From assembly GCF_005503445.1 (NCBI RefSeq), contig NZ_SCOH01000044.1, positions 1 through 37,416 on the forward strand: a DNA stretch of 37,416 bases, given 5' to 3'. The position numbers and the translations under genes are program-made. The first letter of the stretch is position 1, and each line of letters begins with the position of its first letter. Origin of the DNA: Chitinivorax sp. B. GTDB lineage: Bacteria; Pseudomonadota; Gammaproteobacteria; Burkholderiales; SCOH01. Shown here piece after piece: positions 27,970 to 35,898 of the stretch. The notes beneath the pieces were generated by a model that saw only the letters and a list, made by a program, of their open reading frames with translations, was not told the DNA's origin and made no database searches.

Positions 27970-29148
27970 ATGCTCGCCTGGTTACCCAAGCTTGGCCTAC
28001 CTACGCTGACCATCAAAGGACGGTCCCTGTTACCCATTGTTCAGGGAGGGATGGGCGTGGGCATTTCCGCTCATCGACTGGCTGGCAGCGTGGCGGGGTG
28101 TGGTGCGGTTGGCACCATCGCCAGTGTCGATCTGCGTCATCATCATCCCGACTTGTTGTTGCGAAGCAAAGGATGCCGCGATCCGCAGCAACTCAATCAA
28201 CTGAATCTGGAAGCGCTTGACCGCGAGGTCAGGATGGCGCTTACCGAATCGTGTGGGAACGGTATGGTGGCTGTGAATGTGATGAAAGCCGTCGATGCTC
28301 ACGCCGATTATGTTCGCCAGGCATGTGAAAGTGGGGCGCATGCTGTGGTGATGGGGGCTGGCCTGCCGCTTGATCTACCGGAAATGACTGCTGATCACCC
28401 ACATGTGGCCCGTATCCCCATTTTGTCTGACGTCCGCGGGGTGGCCATCGTGCTCAAGAAGTGGCTGCGCAAGCAAGTGTTGCCTGATGCCGTGGTGATT
28501 GAACATCCACAATGGGCGGGCGGCCATTTAGGGGCAGCACACAAAGAAGATGTCATGGACAGCCGCTTCAATTTTGAAACCGTGCTGGAAGGTATCGGCA
28601 ACCTACTGCGCGAATTGGGTATCGAGCGCGAGCGTATTCCCTTCATTTGCGCAGGTGGTATTTACCGCCATCAACAGGTACGCGATCTGCTGGGAAGAGG
28701 TGCCGCCGGGGTGCAACTGGGCACAGCCTTTGCTGTCACAGAGGAGAGCGATGCCCACCCGAATTTCAAGAAAGTTCTGGTAGAAGCCAAACAGGAAGAA
28801 ATCGTCGAATTCATGAGTGTGGCCGGCTTGCCTGCACGCGGTGTGGCAACACCATGGCTGAAAAACTATTTGCGGCGAGAAAGTCATTTGCAAGCTAAAG
28901 CCAAGTGCGATACTGAAAGATGTACCCAAGGCCTGCATTGTTTGACCGCCTGCGGGTTGCGTGATGGATTGAGCCGATTCGGCCAGTTCTGCATCGATAC
29001 ACAACTGGCTGCAGCTTTGCGAGGCGACGTCAGTAAGGGCCTGTTTTTCCGTGGAGCAGCGCCCCTGCCTTTTGGCGACAAGGTTCGGTCGGTGAGGGAA
29101 TTGATTGAGTACCTGCTGACTGGGTGTGATCCCCAGCCGGCAACCTAG
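27970..29148 (+). CDS. Nitronate monooxygenase-like FMN enzyme with Cys-rich C-terminal region
   Basis: A 392-residue TIM-barrel flavoprotein of the nitronate monooxygenase / 2-nitropropane dioxygenase family. Typical FMN and active-site stretches are IVQGGMGVGISAHRLAG near the N-terminus, HPQWAGGHLGAAH, FICAGGIYRHQQVRDLLGRG and GVQLGTAF. The C-terminal part adds a cysteine-rich region with C313, C318, C324, C328 and C341 and ends GLFFRGAAPLPFGDKVR. GGAGG lies 7 nt upstream of the ATG. An FNR-type promoter precedes it, so expression should rise when the Dnr-like regulator is active. The true substrate is unknown; the family also contains enoyl reductase-like members. Confidence 0.85.
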   Translation: MLAWLPKLGLPTLTIKGRSLLPIVQGGMGVGISAHRLAGSVAGCGAVGTIASVDLRHHHPDLLLRSKGCRDPQQLNQLNLEALDREVRMALTESCGNGMVAVNVMKAVDAHADYVRQACESGAHAVVMGAGLPLDLPEMTADHPHVARIPILSDVRGVAIVLKKWLRKQVLPDAVVIEHPQWAGGHLGAAHKEDVMDSRFNFETVLEGIGNLLRELGIERERIPFICAGGIYRHQQVRDLLGRGAAGVQLGTAFAVTEESDAHPNFKKVLVEAKQEEIVEFMSVAGLPARGVATPWLKNYLRRESHLQAKAKCDTERCTQGLHCLTACGLRDGLSRFGQFCIDTQLAAALRGDVSKGLFFRGAAPLPFGDKVRSVRELIEYLLTGCDPQPAT

Positions 29149-29170
29149 ATTTGGAATACATAATAAGAAA

Positions 29171-29186
29171 GCCCGCATGATCGGGC
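29171..29186 (+). repeat. Small hairpin before narX
   Basis: GCCCG-CATGAT-CGGGC, a 5-bp stem between the flavoenzyme stop and narX with no T-run. It may partly separate transcription of the two genes. Confidence 0.35.
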
Positions 29187-29204
29187 GGCACGCTGGAGTA
29201 ATAC

Positions 29205-31130
29205 ATGATGAACGTACCTGAATTGTTGCCTGCGCGACGGCGGTTGACAGTAAAGATTGTCGGTCTGTTGATGGCATTCATGGTGCTGGCACTTTGCGCA
29301 GTTGGGTCAACCTTACTGTTGTCCTGGCAGCTGGAAGGTGGCTCAGCTGCGATCAACGATGCTGGCAGTCTTCGTATGCGTTCTTACCGGGTATTGGAAC
29401 TGGTATCGCGTGCCCGGATGACTGAAGATGCCAAGCAATTGCAGCAGCGTATTGCCACCGAGATTTCGGTGATCGACGCCATCTTCAGGACTTTGCATGC
29501 TGGTGACCCGATCCGTCCACTGTTTGTACCGGGTACAGAGCCGGTCTTGAAGCAATTGGCCGTGACCTATGACACGTGGCGTTCGCAGATTCGGCCTGCA
29601 TTGATTGCAGATGATTTGTCGCTACCTCAGTTACGGGATCAGATTGAACGGTTTGTTGAGCATATCGACAATGAAGTGCACCTGATCGAGCATGAGAACT
29701 CGCGTCGTACCACCTTTTTGCGTGCATCGCAGATGGGGTTGATTGCCCTGGGGGTAGCCAGTACGGTCTGTGTCATCTATCTGATGTTTCTGATCATCAT
29801 TCGCCCCGTCAATCGTTTGCAGTCGGGTATTCAGGCCATGGCTAATGGCGATTTAGGTGTGCGTGTGCCGGTGGAAAGTCAGGATGAGTTTGGTCAATTG
29901 ACCGATGGATTCAACCAAATGGCCGCTCGCTTGCAGGATGTGTACAGCACGCTGGAGCGGCGCGTCGAGGAAAAAACACTGTCACTGGCCGAGAAAAATC
30001 GCGAGCTGGAAAGTCTTTACGAAATGACAACCTTCCTCAACCGTCCAGGAAGCGTGGAGGAATTGTGCCGTGGTTTTTTGCAGCGGGTGATGCGCATTTT
30101 CAGTGCTGATGGCGGGATGGTCAGGGTGGCGGACCCGGCCAATAGCAATTTGCATGTGGTGATTCATGAAGGTTTGTCAAAGGAGCTGGTTGGTCAGGAG
30201 CATTGTTTGAACATTGGTGATTGCCTATGTGGGGAGGCGGCCAGGGATGGTGTGTCGGCTATACATGACATGCGTAAGGTGCAACTGTCCAATCGCGACA
30301 TCAATTGCAAAAAGGATGGTTTTGTTACGGTTTCCATTTTTCAAGTGATGAGCCGTCATCAGCCAATCGGGCAGTTCAACCTACATTTTCGTCAACCCTA
30401 TGCGTTTTCCCCGCAGGAAATCCAATTATTGGAAACCGTGGGTCAGCATTTGGGTGTAGCGATTGATAATCGTCGTATGGCTGCCCGTGAACGTGAATTG
30501 GCGATATCGCGTGAACGTAATCTGATGGCTCAAGGCTTGCATGACAGTATTGCGCAGGGACTGACTTTCCTGAATCTACAAGCGCAAGTGCTGGAAGAAG
30601 GTATCAAACGGCATGACTGGGCGGAAGTAAGCGACACGATGCCATTGATTCGCGCTGGTATTCAGGAAAGCTACGAGGATGTGCGTGAGCTGCTGTTGAA
30701 TTTCCGGACCAAGTTGGGACAGGAAACCTTACAGGATGCGATTCGTATTACGCTGGAGAAATTCCAGCGACAAACTGGTGTCATTACTGATTTTCTGCAA
30801 GACGGTTTTGGGGCACCTTTGCCGCCGGAACATCAGTTACAGCTGCTGTTCATCGTACAGGAGGCACTATCCAATATCCGCAAGCACGCCAAGGCGCAGC
30901 ATGTGACCGTTCAGTTGAATGATGCACAGGATCTGGAATTGATCATCCACGACGATGGATGTGGTTTCGATCCGGATGTGGTCAAGGCCAAAGGTGAGTC
31001 TCATGTAGGGCTCAGCATCATGCGGGAGCGGGCACAACGGATAGGCGCATTGTTGGAACTGAATACTCGGTTGGGGCAAGGGGTCACTTGGCGGGTATGG
31101 CTGTCACGAGAACAGCGTATGGCTGCTTGA
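29205..31130 (+). CDS. narX: Nitrate/nitrite sensor histidine kinase NarX
   Basis: The 641-residue membrane sensor has two membrane helices (about residues 17-41 and 177-199) around a periplasmic domain. The nitrate-binding P-box INDAGSLRMRSYRV starts at about residue 50, the signature of NarX/NarQ. A HAMP linker (about 200-252), a GAF-like domain (about 265-430) with four cysteines (C334, C340, C342, C368) and the HisKA_3/HATPase kinase follow. The phosphorylated His446 is in LHDSIAQGLTFL, and DDGCGFD is the ATP-binding N/G region. GGAG precedes the ATG. narL is 640 bp downstream, with one gene between. Confidence 0.93.
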   Translation: MMNVPELLPARRRLTVKIVGLLMAFMVLALCAVGSTLLLSWQLEGGSAAINDAGSLRMRSYRVLELVSRARMTEDAKQLQQRIATEISVIDAIFRTLHAGDPIRPLFVPGTEPVLKQLAVTYDTWRSQIRPALIADDLSLPQLRDQIERFVEHIDNEVHLIEHENSRRTTFLRASQMGLIALGVASTVCVIYLMFLIIIRPVNRLQSGIQAMANGDLGVRVPVESQDEFGQLTDGFNQMAARLQDVYSTLERRVEEKTLSLAEKNRELESLYEMTTFLNRPGSVEELCRGFLQRVMRIFSADGGMVRVADPANSNLHVVIHEGLSKELVGQEHCLNIGDCLCGEAARDGVSAIHDMRKVQLSNRDINCKKDGFVTVSIFQVMSRHQPIGQFNLHFRQPYAFSPQEIQLLETVGQHLGVAIDNRRMAARERELAISRERNLMAQGLHDSIAQGLTFLNLQAQVLEEGIKRHDWAEVSDTMPLIRAGIQESYEDVRELLLNFRTKLGQETLQDAIRITLEKFQRQTGVITDFLQDGFGAPLPPEHQLQLLFIVQEALSNIRKHAKAQHVTVQLNDAQDLELIIHDDGCGFDPDVVKAKGESHVGLSIMRERAQRIGALLELNTRLGQGVTWRVWLSREQRMAA

Positions 31131-31149
31131 ATAATATGAGAGGGATCGG

Positions 31150-31767
31150 ATGTACCACGGAGAACGCCTGAATAGCATCACCCATCTGGTTGGCGCGGTA
31201 TTCAGTGTTGCTGGCATGGCCATTTTGCTGACACTTGCCGCGCAACAAGGCGATATCTGGAAACTGGTCAGTTTCAGTGTGTACGGCAGCATGCTGGTGC
31301 TGCTCTACAGCTTTTCGACGCTGTATCACAGTCTTCAAGGGCCGCCCAAGGCTATCTTCCAGAAACTGGATCATGCTGCCATCTATTTGCTGATTGCTGG
31401 CACCTATACTCCGTTTACCTTGATCACTTTACGTGGCCCGTGGGGCTGGGCACTGTTTGGTGCCAACTGGGGCTTGGCATTGATCGGCATTGTGCAGGAA
31501 CTGTGGTTGGGCAAGCGAACTCGCATTCTGTCGCTGGTGATCTATTTCATCATGGGCTGGATGGTACTGGTCGCAATCAAGCCACTGACAGCAGCATTGC
31601 CCACAGGCGGCTTGGTGTGGCTGACACTGGGTGGGCTGCTTTACACGGTCGGCATCGTTTTTTATGCACTGGATGATCGCATGCGCCATGCCCATGGTAT
31701 CTGGCACCTTTTTGTACTGGGTGGCAGTGTGTGCCAGTATTTATGCATTCTCTTTTACTTGGCGTGA
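31150..31767 (+). CDS. Hemolysin III / TrhA family membrane protein
   Basis: The 205-residue protein has seven membrane helices and the HlyIII/PAQR-type signatures LNSITHLVGAVFS, SFSTLYHSL, KLDHAAIYLLIAGTYTPFTL and HAHGIWHLFVLGGS, with the conserved Asp and His residues that bind metal in this superfamily. In Escherichia coli the TrhA member affects membrane energetics and lipid homeostasis; true haemolysis is doubtful. Its position is odd: it lies 19 bp after narX and 4 bp before narL, in the same operon and between sensor and regulator. Confidence 0.92.
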   Translation: MYHGERLNSITHLVGAVFSVAGMAILLTLAAQQGDIWKLVSFSVYGSMLVLLYSFSTLYHSLQGPPKAIFQKLDHAAIYLLIAGTYTPFTLITLRGPWGWALFGANWGLALIGIVQELWLGKRTRILSLVIYFIMGWMVLVAIKPLTAALPTGGLVWLTLGGLLYTVGIVFYALDDRMRHAHGIWHLFVLGGSVCQYLCILFYLA

Positions 31768-31771
31768 CATT

Positions 31772-32443
31772 ATGAGCAAACCGATTCGTATTCTGCTGGT
31801 CGATGACCATACCTTGTTCCGCAGTGGTATCAAGGCACTACTATCTCGCCAGCCGGAATTTGAAATTGTCGGCGAGGCATCGGACGGGGTCGAGGGGGTG
31901 AAACGTGCTGTCGTACTTCGGCCGGATGTTGTGTTGCTCGATTTGAACATGCCCGGCTTGTCCGGTATTGAGGCGGTACAATTGATTGTGCAGGATGCAC
32001 CGGATACGGCTGTGATCATGTTGACGGTATCGGAGGATGCCGATGACCTGGCTCGCGCATTGAAGGCGGGTGCACGGGGCTATCTATTGAAGAATATTGA
32101 TGCCGATTATTTGAAACAGGCCATTCAACGCGCTGCAGCGGGTGAAGCGGTGATGGCTGAGGCGATGACCAGTAAGCTGATGCAGCAGTTCCGTACATTG
32201 TCTTCGCAGCCGGTGGTAGTGACGGAGAAGGAAAAACTGACACCTCGCGAGCGAGAGATACTGTTGTTTCTGGCTCGCGGTGAAAGCAACAAGGAGATTG
32301 CCCGTGAGTTGAATGTAGCGGAGAGTACCGTCAAGATCCACGTACAGAACATCTTGAAAAAGCTCAATCTGACCAGCCGTGTACAGGCTGCTGTATATGC
32401 GGTGGAGCACGGTTTGAACCTGAGTAGTGGAGCCAATGGATGA
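31772..32443 (+). CDS. narL: Nitrate/nitrite response regulator NarL
   Basis: The 223-residue NarL/FixJ-type regulator has an N-terminal receiver with D11-D12, the phospho-acceptor D57 (VVLLDLNMPG), and a LuxR-type helix-turn-helix (about residues 155-215: LTPREREILLFLARG, ESTVKIHVQNILKKLNL). The ATG at 31772 begins MSKPIRILLVDDH, four bases after the HlyIII stop. NarX is the obvious cognate kinase. Its stop overlaps the next start (ATGA), tying a hemerythrin gene to the same operon. Confidence 0.95.
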   Translation: MSKPIRILLVDDHTLFRSGIKALLSRQPEFEIVGEASDGVEGVKRAVVLRPDVVLLDLNMPGLSGIEAVQLIVQDAPDTAVIMLTVSEDADDLARALKAGARGYLLKNIDADYLKQAIQRAAAGEAVMAEAMTSKLMQQFRTLSSQPVVVTEKEKLTPREREILLFLARGESNKEIARELNVAESTVKIHVQNILKKLNLTSRVQAAVYAVEHGLNLSSGANG

Positions 32444-32982
32444 GCAAGTCAGGTAATACATTGCTGAGCGAAATCCCCACATTGGATGAGCCGTTGGCAA
32501 TGTTGGCGGCCTGTCACGGCAGGGTCAGGGCATTTTGCAACACTTTGCTTCGGTTGGCTGACTACTTGCCGGAGCATGGGGCAGATCAACAAGCTCAACA
32601 AGCTGCACGCAATATCCTGCGCTATTTTGATGTGGCTGCCCCTAAGCACCATGCAGATGAAGAGCAGGACTTGTTCCCTGCTTTGATGTATGCCCTTGCT
32701 GATCGCGACGACCCTGACGCGGCTGCGTTGCGCACGACGATTGCGAGCCTGTTGGCCGAGCATGTCGAATTGCATGGTTTATGGCTGCAATTGCGCACAC
32801 CGTTAATACAAATTGCAACTGGCAAATCTGCAGTTTTGCCAATGGCCACTACCTTTGCCAGCCGTTATCAGGCTCATGCTGATCAGGAAGAGGCTGAGGT
32901 ATTTCAGGCTGCTGAATTGTTACTGGATGCAGAAATGATAGAACAGATTTCGGGTGCCATGACCACCCGTCGGCGCGATTGA
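32440..32982 (+). CDS. Hemerythrin HHE-domain protein
   Basis: A 180-residue four-helix protein with hemerythrin-like di-iron ligands: His26 (ACHGRVR), His70/71 with E74 (KHHADEEQDLFP), His108 and His112 (AEHVELHG), and His146 with E150 (AHADQEEAEVF). Proteins of this kind bind O2 or NO or protect iron-sulphur clusters. The start overlaps the narL stop as ATGA, so it is the last gene of narX-hlyIII-narL-hemerythrin. It may be a NarL-linked sensor or protective protein. It is not closely similar to the second hemerythrin gene at 33941. Confidence 0.85.
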   Translation: MSKSGNTLLSEIPTLDEPLAMLAACHGRVRAFCNTLLRLADYLPEHGADQQAQQAARNILRYFDVAAPKHHADEEQDLFPALMYALADRDDPDAAALRTTIASLLAEHVELHGLWLQLRTPLIQIATGKSAVLPMATTFASRYQAHADQEEAEVFQAAELLLDAEMIEQISGAMTTRRRD

Positions 32983-33082
32983 ATCCCAGCGTGTTGTTTT
33001 GCAGCAATCTGTTTTTCTTCTCAGCAGTTATATTGCCTAATTTATATACTGAAACATCTCCCAATTTGCCGAGGGTTGTGTC

Positions 33083-33847
33083 GTGGTGGTGTGGCGACAT
33101 GTAATGCGATGGGTAATGCTGGTGTTTTCCTTGCTGGCGGGATTGCCTGTGGCCGGGGAAAGCTTGCTGGTGGTACGTGGAGATGGCGATTATCCACCCT
33201 ATGAAAGTATCCGGGGTGGCAAATTGTCAGGCAGTAATATTGAGCTGGTCCAAGCTGCGGCGGCAGAGGCAGGCTATCAGCTGGAGATCCGCTCGGTTGC
33301 GTGGACCCGTGCCTTGGAGATGGTCAGGCTGGGGCTGGCCGATGCCGTGACCTTTGTAAGCAAGACGGTGGAGCGTGAGGCTTACATTCTTTACCTACCA
33401 GACAATATCTTGACGCCGATTACTTTTGGTCTCTTTGGCAAGGCTGGTGGTAACTGGCCCAAGGAGTGGGGTGGTGATCTGACCAGATTGAAAGGTTTGC
33501 GTATTGGCACATTACGTAACTACGCCTATCCGGAAGTATTTCGTCAGGCTGATTTCTTGAATCGTTTCGAAAGCCCTGGCGACAATACACTTTTACTGAA
33601 AAATCTATTGGCCGGGCGTGTGGATCTGGTGATATCGGATATCAACGAGTTTCGCTTTGCTGTCAGTCAGGGCAAGGTGCATGACCAAGTGGTGGAATTA
33701 CAGCCAGCCTTTCCCAGTACGACGGCTTACCTAGGTTTCTCGAAGGCTCGTGGTGGTGAAGCCGCCAGCCGTATTGCTGCTGCCATGGCAACACTGAGGC
33801 GACGTGGCGACTATCAACAGATTCTGCAGCGCCATCAGAACCCTTGA
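33083..33847 (+). CDS. Periplasmic substrate-binding protein, family 3 (orphan)
   Basis: A 254-residue secreted binding protein of the amino-acid type. A signal peptide (about residues 8-24, ending near VAGES) precedes the SBP_bac_3 fold, with GDGDYPPYESI at the N-terminal lobe and DLVISDINEF at the hinge. I choose the GTG at 33083 with GAGGG 7 nt upstream; the ATG at 33104 is the alternative. No ABC permease or ATPase lies nearby, so it may act as a sensor or with a distant transporter. It sits between the narL unit and the second hemerythrin operon, about 100 bp from each. Confidence 0.85.
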   Translation: MVVWRHVMRWVMLVFSLLAGLPVAGESLLVVRGDGDYPPYESIRGGKLSGSNIELVQAAAAEAGYQLEIRSVAWTRALEMVRLGLADAVTFVSKTVEREAYILYLPDNILTPITFGLFGKAGGNWPKEWGGDLTRLKGLRIGTLRNYAYPEVFRQADFLNRFESPGDNTLLLKNLLAGRVDLVISDINEFRFAVSQGKVHDQVVELQPAFPSTTAYLGFSKARGGEAASRIAAAMATLRRRGDYQQILQRHQNP

Positions 33848-33872
33848 ACTGTAAGAGCGTGAGCGGGACTGC

Positions 33873-33914
33873 TTGATACGTATCAAGGCGAGTATCAATC
33901 GGCAAATCTATGCT
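33873..33914 (+). promoter_or_regulatory. Perfect FNR/Dnr box with class II promoter before the hemerythrin operon
   Basis: TTGAT-ACGT-ATCAA (33873-33886) is an exact match to the FNR/Dnr consensus. TATGCT at 33909-33914 fits a -10 and would place the transcript start near 33921, with the box centre at -41.5, the class II activation position. It precedes the hemerythrin-DUF2249-membrane protein operon. Confidence 0.8.
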
Positions 33915-33940
33915 GGAAGCAATTCATTCTGGATTGTTTC

Positions 33941-34384
33941 ATGATGAGCATCCGCGACTATCTTTCGGCCGATCACCAACGTTGTGACGATTTTTTCCAC
34001 CATGCGGAGTTGGCAGCCAGTACGGGACAATGGCCTGCCTGTATCAAACAAATGACAGCCTTTCAGCAGGCTTTATTGCATCATCTTCAGCTTGAGGAAG
34101 AGAGTCTGTTTCCAGCATTCGAAGCGGCGACAGGGGTGCAACATGGCCCAACTCAGGTGATGCGCATGGAGCATCAGGATATGCGCGGCTTGGTGTCGGA
34201 TTTGCTGCTATCAGCGCAACAACAAGATATGGATGGTTTCCTGGGATTGGCTGATACCCTTCAAATCATGATGCAGCAACACAATCTGAAGGAGGAAAAT
34301 GTATTGTACCCGGCTGCGGATCGGGCGCTTGCAGCCGATGCTGGTGAATTGATGGCTACGTGGTCGACAAGAGTATGCGTATGA
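33941..34384 (+). CDS. Hemerythrin HHE-domain protein, first gene of FNR-box operon
   Basis: A 147-residue hemerythrin-like protein with His12 (ADHQRCDDFF), a HHLQLEEESLFP motif (His47/48, E52), EHQDMRG and QHNLKEENVLYP (His and Glu ligands). This is the HHE pattern of di-iron proteins that handle O2 or NO or repair iron centres. Start may be 33941 or the next ATG at 33944; the ribosome-binding site is poor. Its stop overlaps the DUF2249 start as ATGA. A perfect FNR/Dnr box lies 55 bp upstream. Confidence 0.87.
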   Translation: MMSIRDYLSADHQRCDDFFHHAELAASTGQWPACIKQMTAFQQALLHHLQLEEESLFPAFEAATGVQHGPTQVMRMEHQDMRGLVSDLLLSAQQQDMDGFLGLADTLQIMMQQHNLKEENVLYPAADRALAADAGELMATWSTRVCV

Positions 34385-34617
34385 GCCGTGAGCGTTTTCT
34401 GGATGTAGCTTGGCTGGAGCCGCCTGAGCCAATGGAGCGTTCACTGACCGAGCTTGAGAGCTTGACCCGTGATGAAGTCCTGGTCATGCGTATCCATCGT
34501 CAACCTTATATGCTGTTCAATATGCTGCGTCAGCAAGGCTATACCTATTCGTGTGAGCCTACCCCAGATGGCTTGTTTCAGGTACGTATCACTTTACCTG
34601 TAGCCTCGCCTGACTAG
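34381..34617 (+). CDS. DUF2249 domain protein
   Basis: A 78-residue protein from the ATG at 34381, beginning MSRERFLDVAWLEPPEPMER, the classic DUF2249 opening (LD..GLEPPEPM). It folds as a small TusA/SirA-like alpha-beta domain (RDEVLVMRIHRQPYMLF, LRQQGYTYSCEP). Function is unknown, but DUF2249 and hemerythrin domains are often fused or adjacent. Translation is coupled to the hemerythrin gene by ATGA. The next gene begins 18 bp downstream. Confidence 0.9.
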   Translation: MSRERFLDVAWLEPPEPMERSLTELESLTRDEVLVMRIHRQPYMLFNMLRQQGYTYSCEPTPDGLFQVRITLPVASPD

Positions 34618-34635
34618 CACACGACACCATCTATC

Positions 34636-35898
34636 ATGCCTGCGGCCCCTTCTTTTGACGCGGCTTTACCTCTCAACGTATCACTGCGCTTCTTTCTGAC
34701 TGCTCCCTTGTTTGGCATGTTGGCAGCCATCTGGTTCATGATGACCGGGGCCGAGATCATGTTGAGTCGATGGCATCCGGCTACGCTGGCTTGGGTTCAC
34801 CTGCTGACACTGGGTTTCATGCTGCAGACTATGGTGGGTGCCGTGTTGCAATTACTGCCGGTCGTGGCCGGCGTCCGTTTGCCATCTCCTGTGCGACTGA
34901 CCGCGTTGATTCATGGGTTGCTGGTCATTGGTACTTTGACATTAGCAGCTGCTTTCTACTGGCCAAATGGCGGGCTGTCGATCCTGGCTTGGGTAAGTCT
35001 GCTGTTGGCGTTTGCAATTACCCTTGCCATGGTTGGCTATGGCTGGCGGGCCACGGGTGTGCGCGACGATACTGCAATTGCCATTGCGATGGCCGTGCTG
35101 GGTCTGATCGTGACGATTGGACTGGGGAGTATGCTGTTCGGCTATCGAAATGGCTGGTGGTCACTGAAGTGGATTGGTATGACGCGACTGCATGTTGCTT
35201 GGGGATTGGTGGGTTGGACCGCCATGCTGGTGTTGGGTGTGGCCATGACTGTTGTGCCGATGTTCATTGGCGCACGTCGATTGCCTGTATGGCTTGAACG
35301 ACTGCAAGCGCCGATATTGCTGTTGATGCTGGTGCTGTGGAGCCTTGTACAATCGGGCTGGTCAGGCAGGTTAGCTCAAGCTATGGTGGCGCTAGTGATG
35401 ATTGGGCTGGCTGGTCGGTGGCTATGGGCCATTGCGAAAAGTCGTCGTCCGATAGATGTGACTCGCCGCTTCTGGCAGCTTGGTTTGCTTTCATTCATGT
35501 TTGCCGCAATGGTATTCAGCTTATCGTTGCCAGGTCTGAATCCAGCCACCGAGCATTGGATGCTTGGCGTGTTGCTGATTGATGGTTTCGCAATTTCCAT
35601 CATTTGTGGCATGTTGTACAAGATCGTGCCGTTTCTGGTTTGGCTGCATCTTACCCAAGCCAGTCAACGCCGTTTTGCGGTACCCAATGTCAAACAGCTG
35701 ATGCGGACAACCACTGTGGTTTGGCATTGGCGGCTGCATTTGGTTTGCCTTATGTTATTGCTGATAGCGCCGTGGTTGGAGCGTTGGGGAAGGTTGATTG
35801 GGCTACCGTTGTTGGCAGCCCATATGCTGCTCGGGTGGAATCTATACTATCCTATTCGCCGATATCGCTCGGCACTCTTGGTCATTCGGTTGGCCTAA
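34636..35898 (+). CDS. Polytopic membrane protein, NnrS / heme-copper oxidase subunit I-like
   Basis: A 420-residue protein with about 12 hydrophobic helices. The early helix pair has HPATLAWVHLLTLGFML followed by GAVLQLLPVVAG, a His-rich pattern reminiscent of NnrS and of heme-copper oxidase subunit I. Further His residues lie in TRLHVAWGLVGW and ICGMLYKIVPFLVWLHL. NnrS-type proteins bind haem and copper and act in tolerance of nitric oxide. The full oxidase ligand set is not evident, so an enzyme role is unproven. It is the third gene of the FNR-box operon. Its TAA overlaps the stop of the convergent DUF2235 gene. Confidence 0.72.
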   Translation: MPAAPSFDAALPLNVSLRFFLTAPLFGMLAAIWFMMTGAEIMLSRWHPATLAWVHLLTLGFMLQTMVGAVLQLLPVVAGVRLPSPVRLTALIHGLLVIGTLTLAAAFYWPNGGLSILAWVSLLLAFAITLAMVGYGWRATGVRDDTAIAIAMAVLGLIVTIGLGSMLFGYRNGWWSLKWIGMTRLHVAWGLVGWTAMLVLGVAMTVVPMFIGARRLPVWLERLQAPILLLMLVLWSLVQSGWSGRLAQAMVALVMIGLAGRWLWAIAKSRRPIDVTRRFWQLGLLSFMFAAMVFSLSLPGLNPATEHWMLGVLLIDGFAISIICGMLYKIVPFLVWLHLTQASQRRFAVPNVKQLMRTTTVVWHWRLHLVCLMLLLIAPWLERWGRLIGLPLLAAHMLLGWNLYYPIRRYRSALLVIRLA

